From positions 6,978,312 to 7,042,311 of the forward strand of contig NC_092675.1 of assembly GCF_964355755.1 (NCBI RefSeq): 64,000 nt of DNA, written 5' to 3'. The stretch is from Antedon mediterranea. Its lineage: Eukaryota > Echinodermata > Crinoidea > Comatulida > Antedonidae. Below the pieces are notes generated by a model, which worked only from the letters and a program-made list of their open reading frames with translations, ran no database searches and was not told the origin of the DNA. Positions 51,101-57,719 of the stretch are shown in pieces. Positions within the stretch are counted from its first letter, which is position 1. The number at the start of each line of letters is the position of its first letter. The translations under genes and the position numbers were made by a program.

Positions 51101-51604
51101 AGCCATAAATGGACCCCCGGACTGATTTTGGCAGCCAAAACTGGTCCGCCGGACCGATTTTGGCCCGGACTGATTTTGGTGTGACATTATCATTACCACA
51201 CAAGAGATGATAAATTAGATTTTTTTTTAAATAGGCCTTGCTAGCCTTAATATATATAACAAATGCAGTGAGCCGGCTAGGTGTAGACGTGCGCCGAAGT
51301 GCATAGTAGTGAACTGTCTGGGCTAGGCCTACACTCTCGACTTCGACCTAGGTCCAGCCAGGCAGGCCTCCTATCCTCCTAGAAGTACACTCTCGGCTCG
51401 GCGGCAGAGCTTGGCCTAGCTTTAGACACTACACAGTGACACAAGGAGAATGATTTTTACAATAAAAATCTATTTCAGCAATACTCTAACATAATAGGCA
51501 CCATATCATTATACCTTCTGTCCATCAGACCACTGTTCAAAAGAGATTTCACCCCGTAAATACTTCAATAATTCACCTTCGTCAACCAATTCATAACGAG
51601 ACAT
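30109..51604 (-). CDS. GTF3C3: General transcription factor 3C subunit 3 (TFIIIC102-type TPR protein)
   Basis: TPR scaffold subunit of TFIIIC, the RNA polymerase III factor that binds A/B boxes of tRNA genes and recruits TFIIIB. Coding exons in transcript order: 51604-51515, 50156-50024, 49500-49444, 48832-48653, 48283-48207, 44762-44648, 43812-43646, 43155-43068, 42511-42364, 41560-41367, 40636-40394, 36060-35890, 35151-34907, 34426-34334, 33798-33697, 33447-33369, 32583-32459, 31561-31474, 30287-30109. They total 2574 bp (857 aa; vertebrate protein about 886), with all borders GT-AG and in frame. After an acidic N-terminus come KTLRGLMGEANLCFARG, AAHLNPKDTDEWVKLAEMCL, LAPLHVDARLALS, LLNGHNAF and the C-terminal LYHLAIHFYEEAL / RREAAFNLSLIYRSSGN, all close to vertebrate GTF3C3. 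Introns are heavily loaded with mobile DNA. Confidence 0.95.
30353..30831. mobile_element. Mariner-type MITE, TIR TACCGTAAAACCTCGAAAAG
   Basis: The left end TACCGTAAAACC at 30353 and right end GGTTTTACGGTA (with one extra G) finishing at 30831 enclose 479 bp. The interior repeats the phrase GGGCTTCTTTTCGAGA about eight times in one orientation, next to short CCCATGGGC palindromes. It lies in the last intron of GTF3C3. Confidence 0.8.
31690..31905 (-). mobile_element. Degenerate SINE body
   Basis: GAAAGATGTACTAGGTTTTT and AGTGCACACAAGCTAGATGT here match the SINE at 44830-45137 closely (there TTCTTTAAAGTGCACACGAG...), in the same minus orientation. The tRNA-like head is missing. Confidence 0.55.
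32113..32190 (-). mobile_element. tRNA-like SINE head (Leu/Ser type)
   Basis: On the minus strand, ATGGTTGAGTGGTTAAACC looks like an A box and, about 40 bp on, GGTTCAAGGC looks like a B box. There is no clear cloverleaf acceptor stem, so this is a SINE head or tRNA pseudogene rather than a functional tRNA gene. Confidence 0.45.
33220..33362. mobile_element. CTCTGTCTACACTATCAAACT-family MITE, copy
   Basis: Terminal inverted repeats AAGTTCTGTCTACACTATCA... and ...TGATAGTGTAGACAGAGCTT, with internal CCCAAATATGGTAGTGATAT units and a CCCATATATGGGC palindrome. It lies in a GTF3C3 intron just beside the exon ending at 33369, within 7 bp of the donor. Confidence 0.85.
33503..33633. mobile_element. 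CTCTGTCTACACTATCAAACT-family MITE, copy
   Basis: Same family as the 33220 copy, with shortened interior; ends TAAAGCTCTGTCTACACTATC and AGTGTAGACATAGCTTA. Confidence 0.8.
33846..33935 (-). mobile_element. SINE 3' tail fragment
   Basis: On the minus strand GTAAAGCGCCTTTGAGCATG...GCGCAATAAAAATGTGCTAT ends in ATTATTATTATA, a microsatellite-type tail common to tRNA-derived SINEs of marine invertebrates. Confidence 0.45.
34518..34700. mobile_element. Inverted-repeat element with AACGTTGAGTAAGTTTCAAC arms
   Basis: About 50-bp imperfect arms: GATGAAGGAAAAAGGTTACG...CAACATTTCATGCG and the inverted CGCATGAAACGTTGAG...AACCTTTTTCCTTC, separated by about 60 bp. It could be a MITE, or inverted Penelope-type end sequences given GAAACGTTG. 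Confidence 0.6.
36111..36290. mobile_element. CTCTGTCTACA-family MITE, right end lost
   Basis: Left TIR TAAAGCTCTGTCTACACTAT is intact. The interior has four tandem units of about 21 bp (GGGCATATCACTACCATATT). The right TIR fades at GTCAAACTAGATAGAGTT, where LINE sequence begins. Confidence 0.75.
36290..37120 (+). mobile_element. 5'-truncated non-LTR retrotransposon (CR1/L2-type RT C-terminus)
   Basis: An open frame from about 36288 to the stop at 36909-36911 encodes roughly 207 residues of the C-terminal reverse-transcriptase region: KFLGVHIDEFLTYKNHI, then SLIEPVLNYCNIIWCST, LFKLQKRALRAITWSKFN, and a NTRSKDKMRL...VGPKLWNDL end. It has no stops or frameshifts but no 5' half. The 3' UTR ends in ATGAATAAAGAATATTTGAA with a short (ATTTGA)n tail, the 3' microsatellite typical of this LINE group. 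The copy begins inside or against a MITE. Not capable of moving on its own. Confidence 0.85.
37153..39687 (+). mobile_element. Non-autonomous Helitron-like element
   Basis: It starts with TCTATATATAAATTTACG directly after a host A, and ends CCATCTAG directly before a host T. That matches the TC...CTRR ends and A|T insertion of Helitrons. Just before the end lies a hairpin: CTAGATGG (39651-39658) pairs with CCATCTAG (39680-39687) around ACGC/GCGT and a GCGAAGC apex. There is no target-site duplication and there are no TIRs, as expected. No Rep/helicase ORF is present in the 2535 bp. It contains a recent internal duplication. Confidence 0.75.
37427..38545. repeat. Near-identical direct repeats inside the Helitron-like element
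   Basis: A block of about 310 bp at 37427-37735 (GCGAGGAGGCTTCGCATTTT...GAATAAACTTGCAAT) recurs at 38188-38545. In the second copy a 70-bp core starting GCTAGAGTACACCATCATAA is itself doubled. Differences are mostly single bases, so the duplication is young. Confidence 0.85.
39843..40325. repeat. Tandem duplication, about 250 bp unit
   Basis: 39843-40095 and 40106-40325 share AGGGGTGTCCCATAATTCTG, TTTACTAGAAAGTGTTCTTT, ACACAAGTATTAATTACTAA and the end GTAAAAACTCTAA, about 85-90 per cent alike by eye. The unit is related to dispersed GTGTCCC(C)TTAATAGG repeats elsewhere in the window (18760-18900, 22700-22810, 27880-28010, 35640-35720). The second copy stops 69 bp short of a GTF3C3 exon. Confidence 0.8.
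41042..41352 (+). mobile_element. tRNA(Leu/Ser)-derived SINE
   Basis: The head ATGGCCGAGCGGCTAAGGC is an A-box-like tRNA start. The body TGGTGGTAGAACAAGTCTTA, GGTCCAGTGTACACAG and GAGTAGGGGTTTACCCCGG is shared with the minus-strand copy at 44830-45137. The 3' end is AATCCTTGGCAACATGTGCC and an A-rich tail. The tail ends about 13 bp from the donor of the GTF3C3 exon 41367-41560. Confidence 0.75.
41830..41973. mobile_element. CTCTGTCTACACTATCAAACT-family MITE, copy
   Basis: Both TIRs are present (AAGCTCTGTCTACACTATCA, TTTGATAGTGTAGACAGGGC). The right end runs directly into the next copy through a shared TTAA. Confidence 0.85.
41972..42194. mobile_element. CTCTGTCTACACTATCAAACT-family MITE, abutting copy
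   Basis: Left TIR AAGCTCTGTCTACACTATCA begins where the previous copy ends. The interior contains foreign sequence of about 90 bp. Right end TTTGATAGTGCAGACAGAGC. Confidence 0.8.
43498..43627. mobile_element. CTCTGTCTACACTATCAAACT-family MITE, copy
   Basis: TTAAAGCTATGTCTACAATA...GATAGTGTAGACAGAGCTTA with a 14-bp CAAACTAGTTTG palindrome next to the right end. It ends about 18 bp from the donor of GTF3C3 exon 43646-43812. Confidence 0.85.
43928..44118. mobile_element. Tigger/mariner-type MITE, second copy
   Basis: TACAGTCAAATCTC...GAGAGTTGACTGTA, with the same interior as 29728-29885 but longer by an extra CCAGACTTTCCTGAAAATCA segment. Confidence 0.75.
44236..44550 (+). mobile_element. tRNA-derived SINE, second family
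   Basis: Head GTGTGGCGCAGTGTGTTGG (A-box type), B-box-like GGTACGAATCAAAC, body CCTTAGGCAAGATACTTTAC and CTCCACCCAGGTGTATAAAA, then GTTCAGCGCTTAGAGGTTTC and a (ATT)n tail. The body motif is of the kind found in deuterostome SINEs. It lies in a GTF3C3 intron. Confidence 0.7.
44830..45137 (-). mobile_element. tRNA(Leu)-derived SINE
   Basis: On the minus strand: ATAGTGGCCGAGCGGTTAAG (A box) and GGGGTTCGAGGC (B box) at tRNA spacing, then GGTTCTGGTGGTAGAACAAG, GGACTATAAACCGTAGGTCC, GTGTGCACTTTAAAGAACC. It matches the 41042 copy throughout the body. The tRNA head is well preserved but carries no full acceptor stem. Confidence 0.8.
45519..45642. mobile_element. Hairpin MITE (TAGGGTAACCATTTATTGT)
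   Basis: The 35-bp arms TAGGGTAACCATTTATTGTA... and ...CAATAAATGGTTATCCTA are inverted copies around a 50-bp loop, flanked by TA on both sides. Confidence 0.7.
45883..46264. repeat. GTGACGGAATTAC motif cluster, left side
   Basis: Copies at 45883-45895, 46040-46052 (ending TTTC), 46238-46250 and 46252-46264, all in the same orientation; the last two are in tandem with one base between. More copies lie at 47385-47397 and 47550-47562 (GTGTCGG variant), a weak one at 46601-46613, and an inverted pair at 47352-47371. Confidence 0.85.
46633..47070 (-). CDS. 145-codon ORF of unknown function inside a mobile element
   Basis: Starts at a true ATG (47070) and ends at TAA (46633). The product is lysine-, isoleucine- and valine-rich; the stretch KGDFVLIKYTIERSKTFFNY with a following VAIVDDI looks like a small beta-barrel (Tudor/BAH/SH3-like) module of the kind found at the C-terminus of some transposon-encoded proteins. 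That is a resemblance by eye only. No catalytic triad, zinc-finger cysteines or RNase H fold can be seen. The codon content fits the AT-rich surroundings. It may be the last exon of a decayed transposase or accessory gene, or a captured host fragment. It is antisense-independent of GTF3C3: it lies in a GTF3C3 intron on the same strand but between ordinary splice sites. Confidence 0.5.
   Translation of the reverse strand: MTHLHSQNNSHCTERTTPIRNKQFFLNETNEPINAQKGDFVLIKYTIERSKTFFNYVAIVDDIPKDKPELNIIHLYKFDKEGKIFVVKDLVGSYGIINRDQIVSVLPAPLMDSKERYHFKEPLPQSYGIKCFFGIRSIVTVNLNM
47923..47944. mobile_element. 22-bp palindromic micro-insertion
   Basis: CAGGGAG-ATGTACAT-CTCCCTG is a perfect palindrome bounded by direct repeats GTTCAAC (47916-47922 and 47945-47951). 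The related MITE at 54681-54845 lacks it and reads through the site with one copy of a TCAAC sequence. Confidence 0.6.
48304..48413. mobile_element. CTCTGTCTACACTATCAAACT-family MITE, short copy
   Basis: Ends TAGCTATGTCTACACTATCA and AGTTTGATAGTGTAGACC flank a shortened CCCTAAATGTGGTAATGATA interior. It lies in a GTF3C3 intron, about 20 bp from the exon at 48207-48283. Confidence 0.75.
48435..48522. mobile_element. CTCTGTCTACACTATCAAACT-family MITE, half copy
   Basis: Interior ATGTGCCTATATATGGACATGATG, ACTACCATGTTTG and right end AGATAGTGTAGACTGAGCTT are present; the left TIR is missing. Confidence 0.65.
48857..49400 (+). mobile_element. Decayed Penelope-like element with GIY-YIG endonuclease remnant
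   Basis: The frame from 48857 reads QCVVYKFQCGFCDANYVGYT then CRHLYQRIDEHSKGTIGEHL, the C-terminal GIY-YIG region of Penelope-like retroelements with its CxxC-type lead-in. The frame stops at TAA (49133-49135). Shifting by one base resumes the protein (LIKEIFWIKELKPTLNKQ), so a frameshift has killed it. About 200 bp of 3' sequence ends near GGTTCCGAAACGTTGATC, typical of these elements. The reverse transcriptase is absent. It sits just upstream of a GTF3C3 acceptor (exon 48653-48832, minus). Confidence 0.8.
49582..49599 (+). repeat. G18 homopolymer
   Basis: Eighteen consecutive G on the plus strand in a GTF3C3 intron, in sequence that is otherwise about two-thirds A+T. The exact count may be affected by sequencing error. 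Confidence 0.8.
50284..51188. mobile_element. Non-autonomous DNA transposon rich in GGTCCGGCCGGACC
   Basis: The left end TGTCACGACAAATATGGTCC and inverted right end (complement TGTCACACCAAAATCAGTCC) enclose about 900 bp. Both ends carry several copies of GGTCCGGCCGGA and CCAAAA(T/C)(C/T)GGTCC in alternating orientation; the centre is AT-rich and non-coding. Inserted in the first intron of GTF3C3. Confidence 0.75.
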
Positions 51605-52086
51605 GTTTTCTCTAACGCCAGAAAAGTTTACTAACTATTGAGGGCGTTTCACAGCCGAGCGGGATTATTTTTCATTCAGAGGTCAACCCGCCCGATTGAG
51701 TCAAAATAACAAAAACATTGCATAAGAATCTGCAAGATTTTATATGAAATATTGCTTTTAATTGAACTATTTATAAAGATGGGTGTTGTTAAAGAGCAAG
51801 ACAATAAAGACGTTTACTGTCAGAGTGAAAAGTGAATAGAATTTGTTTATAACACTGATAAGTTGTTGTGTAGGCTAGTTAATTAAGCCCCTCGGAATCG
51901 GATTGATCGTCGTCACCACTGCACCTAGTTTTGACGTGTCGACTGTAAACAAAACAGTGAAAGTGACCTCTCTCTTAATTAACAAATATGTCAGTTCTTC
52001 AGCTGTCATTCATATTCTAGATTTTGACAAAATCAGAAAATATCAAATTAAAAAAGCCAGGGATACTGTAGTTTTCTAGGCTTAAT
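51605..52086. promoter_or_regulatory. Head-to-head promoter interval, GTF3C3 / R3HDM4
   Basis: 482 bp between the divergent start codons. It contains several CG-bearing stretches (GCCGAGCGGGA, ACCCGCCCGATTGAG, CGGAATCGGATTGATCGTCG) in an AT-rich setting, as in a small CpG-type promoter. No TATA box was assigned. Confidence 0.5.
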
Positions 52087-55000
52087 ATGCCCAGGTTTAA
52101 TACTAATAGGCCTATTTCTATATAGGTAGGCCTAGACTAGATAAACAAAAGTTTTTTGTTTAAACTATATTTAATAATAAAATATTAATTAATATTATTA
52201 TTTTTCCTACTATATTAATTATTTTTGCTTTATTAATTCAGATCGAATGCTGGCGGAATGGTAATTCCAACTGAACTTGATGATACAGAATTGAAAACAA
52301 CTTCAAGAAAAAGAATTCCCAAAAAGAGCACTCGGGCACCCTGTCCGATGACGTTTATGAAGCGTTCAGGGCGTAAAGCACCGGGATCAAAAAACTCAAG
52401 ACGTTACGAAAACAGTAAGAAGTGAAATCAGAATTGTTATAAAGATATAAAGATAATGAATAGCTTAGGCCTATGACTGACATTATATGTCCATATATGG
52501 GCATATCACATTTTTTTTAAACACATACAGTTTAATACTATAGTGTAGACAAAGCTGTATACAGTACTGATGATTTTATTTCCAAACAAAAAAGTTAAAT
52601 CTCTGATGTTTAATAATTAAACCCAATTTTTTTTTTTTAAAGCTTGTTTTCTCCTGGACTTGGTTGACAATGATGAAGTTAATGAAATAACAGCTCAGGA
52701 TTTCTTGAATTCAAATCAAACAGCATTTGAACTTCTCTTTGCTGAGCAAGAAAACATGAAAGTAAATGAATTTGATTTAATACTGTTTAATGAATTGTTT
52801 AAATCTCACAGTATACTTTTGAATTGTTGTTTAACAATATTATATTACTATTTGTACCAGTCAATATTTTATTACTATTTGTACCAGTCAATATTGTATT
52901 ACTATTTGTTTACCACAGTCAATATTTTATTACTATTTGTACCAGTCAATATTTTATTACTATTTATACCAGTCTATATTTTATTATAATTTGTGCCAGT
53001 CAATATTTTTTTACGATTTCAGTATATCAGTCACAATTATATTTTGAAATAACTTCTACTTAAACTTGTTTGTAGATCTGGAATGACTTTATAAATCGTA
53101 CTGAAGAAGATCAAGACGCCTACCTCAAAAACTTGGAAGAAAAGAAAGTTGAAATTAAAAAGAACTGCGAGCCTGTAATGGACGACACCGATGCTAGAAT
53201 TGGTAAATGAGAATGATATTATTGACTGTATTTGTATTATATTCTATTATTAGTTTTTATTGTGCCATCATTTCCTATTTTAAAATTTAAAATATGTGTA
53301 AAATAAATACAGCTACATAGCCCTTCTATTTATAGCCCTTTAGAGAATTGGTTCCAGTTTGTTTGCTCTGAAAAGCAACAAATAGGTGTTTAGATTATGT
53401 CAAATCCAACAAGCTACAATAATAGAGAATTTTTGTTTTGCGACGACCGACCAAAATATGTCATGTTAATACAATGTATGCATACAGGGATATTGGGACG
53501 TGAATCCTCGCTCCTCACCTTCATAAAGTTTTGATGATTTCTAGGTCCAATTGACTTGACCTAGTTAGGTCGTTGGTCGTAGAAAATTGAAAGCTTTCTA
53601 ATGATGACCTGTAGTTGACACAGGTGATTTCTGTACTAAAAAATTTGATTTAACTATAGTTACTGTTAGTTGTTACATATATTATAAGTAGAAAAAAAAA
53701 TTTCATTTACTAATATTCACAGTGTGTGTTTTTATTATTTAATAATACCACTCGATGTAGGAAATCATTTGTCCACAACTCTATTCATGTTTCCATCTCA
53801 ACATTTCAAAGATAGTTTGTTTACTTATTTTCTACTGTATATAGTTTTAATGTATTGTATTGATATTTTTAATGTTTTATATATTGTATGTATTTTTAAG
53901 CATTTAAGGAAAACCAATTTCATGTTCGCCTGGTTGTGTTCATGACAATAAAGATTTATCTTATCTTATCTTAATTATGTAGAACATCCAGCTTTTGATG
54001 CTGATGAATGCTATAAGCGTATAAGTTCTCGGTTTAGGAACATGTTGCGTCGTCGACATCCTCCTAAGGTATTATCTTCATTCATTATTCATTTTCATAC
54101 TAACTACTTTAGTGCTTTTCACCCAGTCAACAGATTATTTAAAAACTGTTAATGTTTTTATTAATTATGTACAATGTTAACAGAAATGTTGACAATGATG
54201 AGTGACCTATGGCCTTTTATCTCATAGTGCCAATTCATGCATACTTAATGTTGAATAACACAAAATTCTTTGTAATAATCTAATGACTCTTGAACATTGG
54301 ATTCAATATAATAATATTTTTGTAACTTTTTTTAGGGAACATTAGAACATTTAGAAGGAGAATTAGTCTGCTGGTTTTCAGACGATCCTTGTTCAGTTTA
54401 CATATCATGTATTGGTAACAGCTTTGAGAGGTTGCTACTACACGCCTTATCACAGTACTTAGATCTACAATCATCAAGTAAGTCACAACATTGTTCAAAT
54501 CTCTGCTATTTTTAATTCATTTTAAAGCTATGTTAGAGAGTGTAGTTAGCTTGTTTTGGATTGTATTTGTTTGTTTGTTTCTTCATCATACAAATTTTCC
54601 CACTGCATGTATCCACACACATGGTGTATCAAACTTGTTCTGGGGAAGTTTAAAATATTCCTTTTTAACACTATACTATAGAGTTCTGCAGTTTGACGCC
54701 ACAACGATAGAGGGCGCCGCTAACCAACCAAGAAATGCGTTGAACACTACTATGTTGATAAACTTTATAGATCTGTATTTCTATCAAATTATGTATCTTA
54801 GCTTGATTTTTTTTTAACTTAACTGATGTCAGCACCCGAGAACTCTATGTGGGAAGGGGTTGTATCAGAAAGAATCAACTTTACTGGGAAGGTTTTAAGG
54901 TATTAGAATCACCAATAGTAAGAGGTTGAGGGTTCAGGAAAGTAATGGAGTATCAATATTATTAAAATTGTACTGGGAATGTTTTAAAATACGTTTAAAA

Positions 55001-55384
55001 ATGTTCTCGAAGGGATGGGAGTATTGGGATGTGACCAGAACTTAAACTGGGAAAGTTTTAAACTACTGTTGGTGGGGTAGAGAGAGAAGTACAGGAATAG
55101 CTCAGGTCCAAATATTATATAGGTTTGGTTTCTGAGCATATATAGAGTGACTTTTCAACTCGACAGCTGAGTAGTTGTGTTGTGTCAATATGAAAACGAA
55201 GTGTTATGTTATAGTGTACTACACAGTAATGAAAACAATGGAATGTTTTATACTATTTTCCTTTTATTTTTTAGGTTTTAATCAGGGAAGTAAACGACAT
55301 ACAAAAGTTGAAAATGATAAAGAGTACTTCAGCCCGCCAAGAATACCATTATCTCAGTATCTTGACACCCACTGCAAAACTTAA
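52087..55384 (+). CDS. R3HDM4: R3H domain-containing protein 4-like
   Basis: Putative nucleic-acid-binding protein; the R3H fold binds single-stranded nucleic acid through an R-x3-H motif. The cellular role is poorly known. Exons: 52087-52094, 52242-52414, 52643-52761, 53076-53202, 53983-54068, 54336-54477, 55275-55384; 765 bp, 254 aa (human about 268). All joins are in frame. Landmarks shared with the vertebrate protein are IWNDFINRTEEDQDAYLKNLE, DADECYKRISSRFRNMLRRR, GNSFERLLLHALSQYLDL with RLLLH at residues 203-207, and the end PLSQYLDTHCKT. The 8-nt first coding exon (ATG CCC AG, donor CAG|GTTTAA) is chosen because it is the nearest upstream ATG giving an open frame; an internal ATG at about 52258 is the alternative. 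Confidence 0.9.
52837..53017. repeat. 27-bp minisatellite in R3HDM4 intron
   Basis: Six to seven units of about 27 bp, close to TATTACTATTTGTACCAGTC plus AATATTT, with a few substitutions and one 5-bp insertion. It lies between the exons ending 52761 and starting 53076. Confidence 0.85.
53800..53972 (+). mobile_element. Probable LINE/SINE 3' end with (TTATC)n tail
   Basis: A T-rich UTR-like stretch ends CATGACAATAAAGATTTATC followed by TTATCTTATCTT. The ACAATAAAG plus short-repeat tail is the 3' signature of several non-LTR families. It ends about 10 bp before the R3HDM4 exon at 53983. Confidence 0.5.
54681..54845. mobile_element. 165-bp MITE related to the 45645-48032 transposon
   Basis: GAGTTCTGCAGTTTGACG...CAGCACCCGAGAACTC with TA on both sides. 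The central TAGATCTGTATTTCTATCAA...ATTATGTATCTTAGCTTGAT is the reverse complement of 47865-47910 almost base for base. Inserted in the last R3HDM4 intron. Confidence 0.8.
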
Positions 55385-56469
55385 TGCCTCAAACCTAATA
55401 CTGTAAACACTTTCAATTTTGGGTGTGTGAAAATAGATGTGTTTTAATTAAAAGCATTGGATAATTTACTGATGGAATGTGTGAGATTTTAATTTAAACT
55501 TAGCAAAATAAAAGCTATATTTCAAGTGTTTACAGTGGTATATATTAATTCATTTTTTTCAAGAATAATGAAGTATTTAAAGGGATTTTGCATTTAAATT
55601 TTAAGAGATTTTAGAGTAGTTTTAAACATGTGCAGAAAAATTAAGGAAGAAATTAACTGTATAATTTATAACCTTAAAAATTGTATAGTCAATTGTCTGT
55701 ATTATTGCTTTATGGAAAGTTTTAATTATATGAAGAGTGCATTTTTTTTCAATTGTAATGTGGAGGTAATTGATTTATTTATTAAAATTTTTTTATTTTG
55801 ACAATACATTTTTATACTGTTTTGACAGTAAATTTCATATTGGAATTTTAAATATAATTTAATACTCTTTAAACTTTAAATGTCATGTAGTATGAAAACG
55901 AATTTCTAATAAAATTATTTTTCCAAACTTGATGTATTTTAACTATAAACTTTAGAACTTTATTTTGCACAAAACAAAATCTTTTTTCATACACTGCCCA
56001 TGCTTGAATTGGTAAGTTTAATTACCGCCTTATTTAAAAAAATTCAGGAAAGTAATCCAGTACAGCACAAAATTCCATGCGCACACTTAATGTTAATTAA
56101 AATAAACAATAATTAGAAATAATATTTATTTACTATATATGGCTTTATATTTTCCTAAAAAATAACTCTGGTAAAGTGTTTGTATTTTTTAAAATGAAAA
56201 TGTAATTAACTATATTTAACCATAAATTAATATAGTTTTGTATGTAAATTAATGTTATGTGAATTATTGATATAATAATACTGTTTAATTACATGTCCTG
56301 TATGTTCACTGTACAGGTATTACATAGTTAGTGTTATTGTAATGTAGCTGTTGTAAGTTGCATTGTTATGGAGCTTATTGTATTGAATAAAATGGATGTA
56401 ATAACTTTATATATTTCTGTACGATGTGTCGCCGCCAACAATCTGAGTTGAGAAAATATTCCATATACA

Positions 56470-56535
56470 TGGCTGCAGTCGCGTGCTCAAGTTAGTGTTA
56501 ACCGACCGACCGACATAGTGAGCTGTAGAGTCGCG
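56470..56535 (+). repeat. GCAGTCGCGTGCTCAAGTTAG repeat, copy 1
   Basis: TGCAGTCGCGTGCTCAAGTT...ACCGACCGACCGACATAGTG...TAGAGTCGCG. A second copy in the same orientation lies at 59889-59962, on the other side of the TRIM gene. Confidence 0.8.
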
Positions 56536-56895
56536 TTCCACGTTACTAAAAAGGTTATTTTCAGAAGTTACGAAATATTAAATACTACTACTGTATCTGA
56601 TGACTTTTACAATTTTCGATATATCTTCTATTGTTTCTCTTGTATCAACATTGAGAAGGTCACATACCCGGCTCAGGGTCTGAGGTCTGACCTGACATCT
56701 TCCCAAAAATAAACGAGACCAGTCTGCATTTTACCATAGAGATATAATATCTCTTAGGATTTTACCAATAACATTGTAGGGACTTAAAAGCACATAAAAT
56801 AAAGAAAATAGCATTAGACAGAACACTTTGGAGCAACTTTACAGCAGAAATAAGCAGAGCGGTCGAGGCGGAAAAGTCAGAAGGCTATTCGGCGG

Positions 56896-57259
56896 AACGG
56901 CGCACAGTGGGCCAGATTCAATTCAAAGTGTGCCAAAAGTCTAAAATGGTAAATGTGGCAATCCAAACTTGTTAAATGTCATGCAGTATCAAAACCGTTG
57001 CTTTTTTTCTAGAAAATAAAACAGCGAATTTATCAAACCTTTTGTTTTTGCTAATTTTAAATAAAATGTTATAGTTTCTTCCAGTTTCCATTGTTACAAG
57101 ACACTATTAAAATTTACCAAATATAAAATTGTTAGTGGATTTATAAATTTAAGATATCTTCTTCCTAATACAATATTAAACAAAAATTGGATTGCCACAT
57201 TTACCATTTTGGACTTAGTTGGCACACTTTGAATTGATTCTGGCCCACTGTGCGCCGTT
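56896..57259. mobile_element. MITE, TIR GGCGCACAGTGGGCCAGA, about 70-bp arms
   Basis: Left arm AACGGCGCACAGTGGGCCAG...AAATGTGGCAATCC and the inverted right arm GGATTGCCACATTTACC...CTGGCCCACTGTGCGCCGTT differ at only a few positions over about 70 bp. The 220-bp centre is AT-rich. It lies 144 bp upstream of the candidate first exon of the TRIM gene. Confidence 0.85.
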
Positions 57260-57402
57260 AATAAATAAGTTGTAGTAAGTTTAGGCCTACGTTATCGGAT
57301 TACTTGGTTTATCAATCTTTTTTCAAGTTTTTTTAATATAGCTACAATTAACCTTTTTTCAAGCTGCAACACCTGTCATGGGTGTTGTCTCAATAACATG
57401 TA

Positions 57403-57567
57403 ATGTATAGGAGAATAACAATGCATGCAAACAGTATTACTAATTATCAAATAAATGGTATGGAAATTCCAATGAAAAGTAATATATCATCAAAAAACGT
57501 CCATCCTTCAACAGCTTGTGTATATACTGTACTACCTCACTACAGTTCTTCCGAGACCAATAACATG
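57403..57567 (+). CDS. Candidate N-terminal coding exon of the TRIM-NHL gene
   Basis: A 55-codon open stretch from ATG 57403 ends at ATG|GTAAGT (57567/57568), a strong donor in phase 0. The next acceptor (TTTCTTGCAG, ending 57719) begins the RING exon, also in phase 0, so the two would fuse into one 765-residue protein. The extra peptide has no recognisable domain (it reads MHANSITNYQING...), so the exon could equally be 5' UTR with the real start at 57720. Confidence 0.45.
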
Positions 57568-57719
57568 GTAAGTTTAACGTTACTTTGCTATTTAATAACA
57601 TTAAAAGGATAGAAATGATAGTGTTAAAAAACATTCTATAGTCTCTTACGTATATTCGTGACGATTGAGTATGATAATGTTATTGACAACAGTTTGTTGT
57701 GTTTTTCAATTTCTTGCAG

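Larger units (their letters stand above)
55385..57402. other. R3HDM4 3' UTR and upstream region of the TRIM gene
   Basis: No coding sequence was recognised apart from the candidate exon starting 57403. AATAAA at 56386-56391 is a plausible distal poly(A) signal for R3HDM4. A dispersed repeat lies at 56470-56535 and a 364-bp MITE at 56896-57259. Confidence 0.55.

Noticed and set aside
51779-51832. ATG at 51779 as the R3HDM4 start
   Set aside because: The frame stops after 18 codons without a usable donor; ATG at 52087 joins in frame to the next exon.
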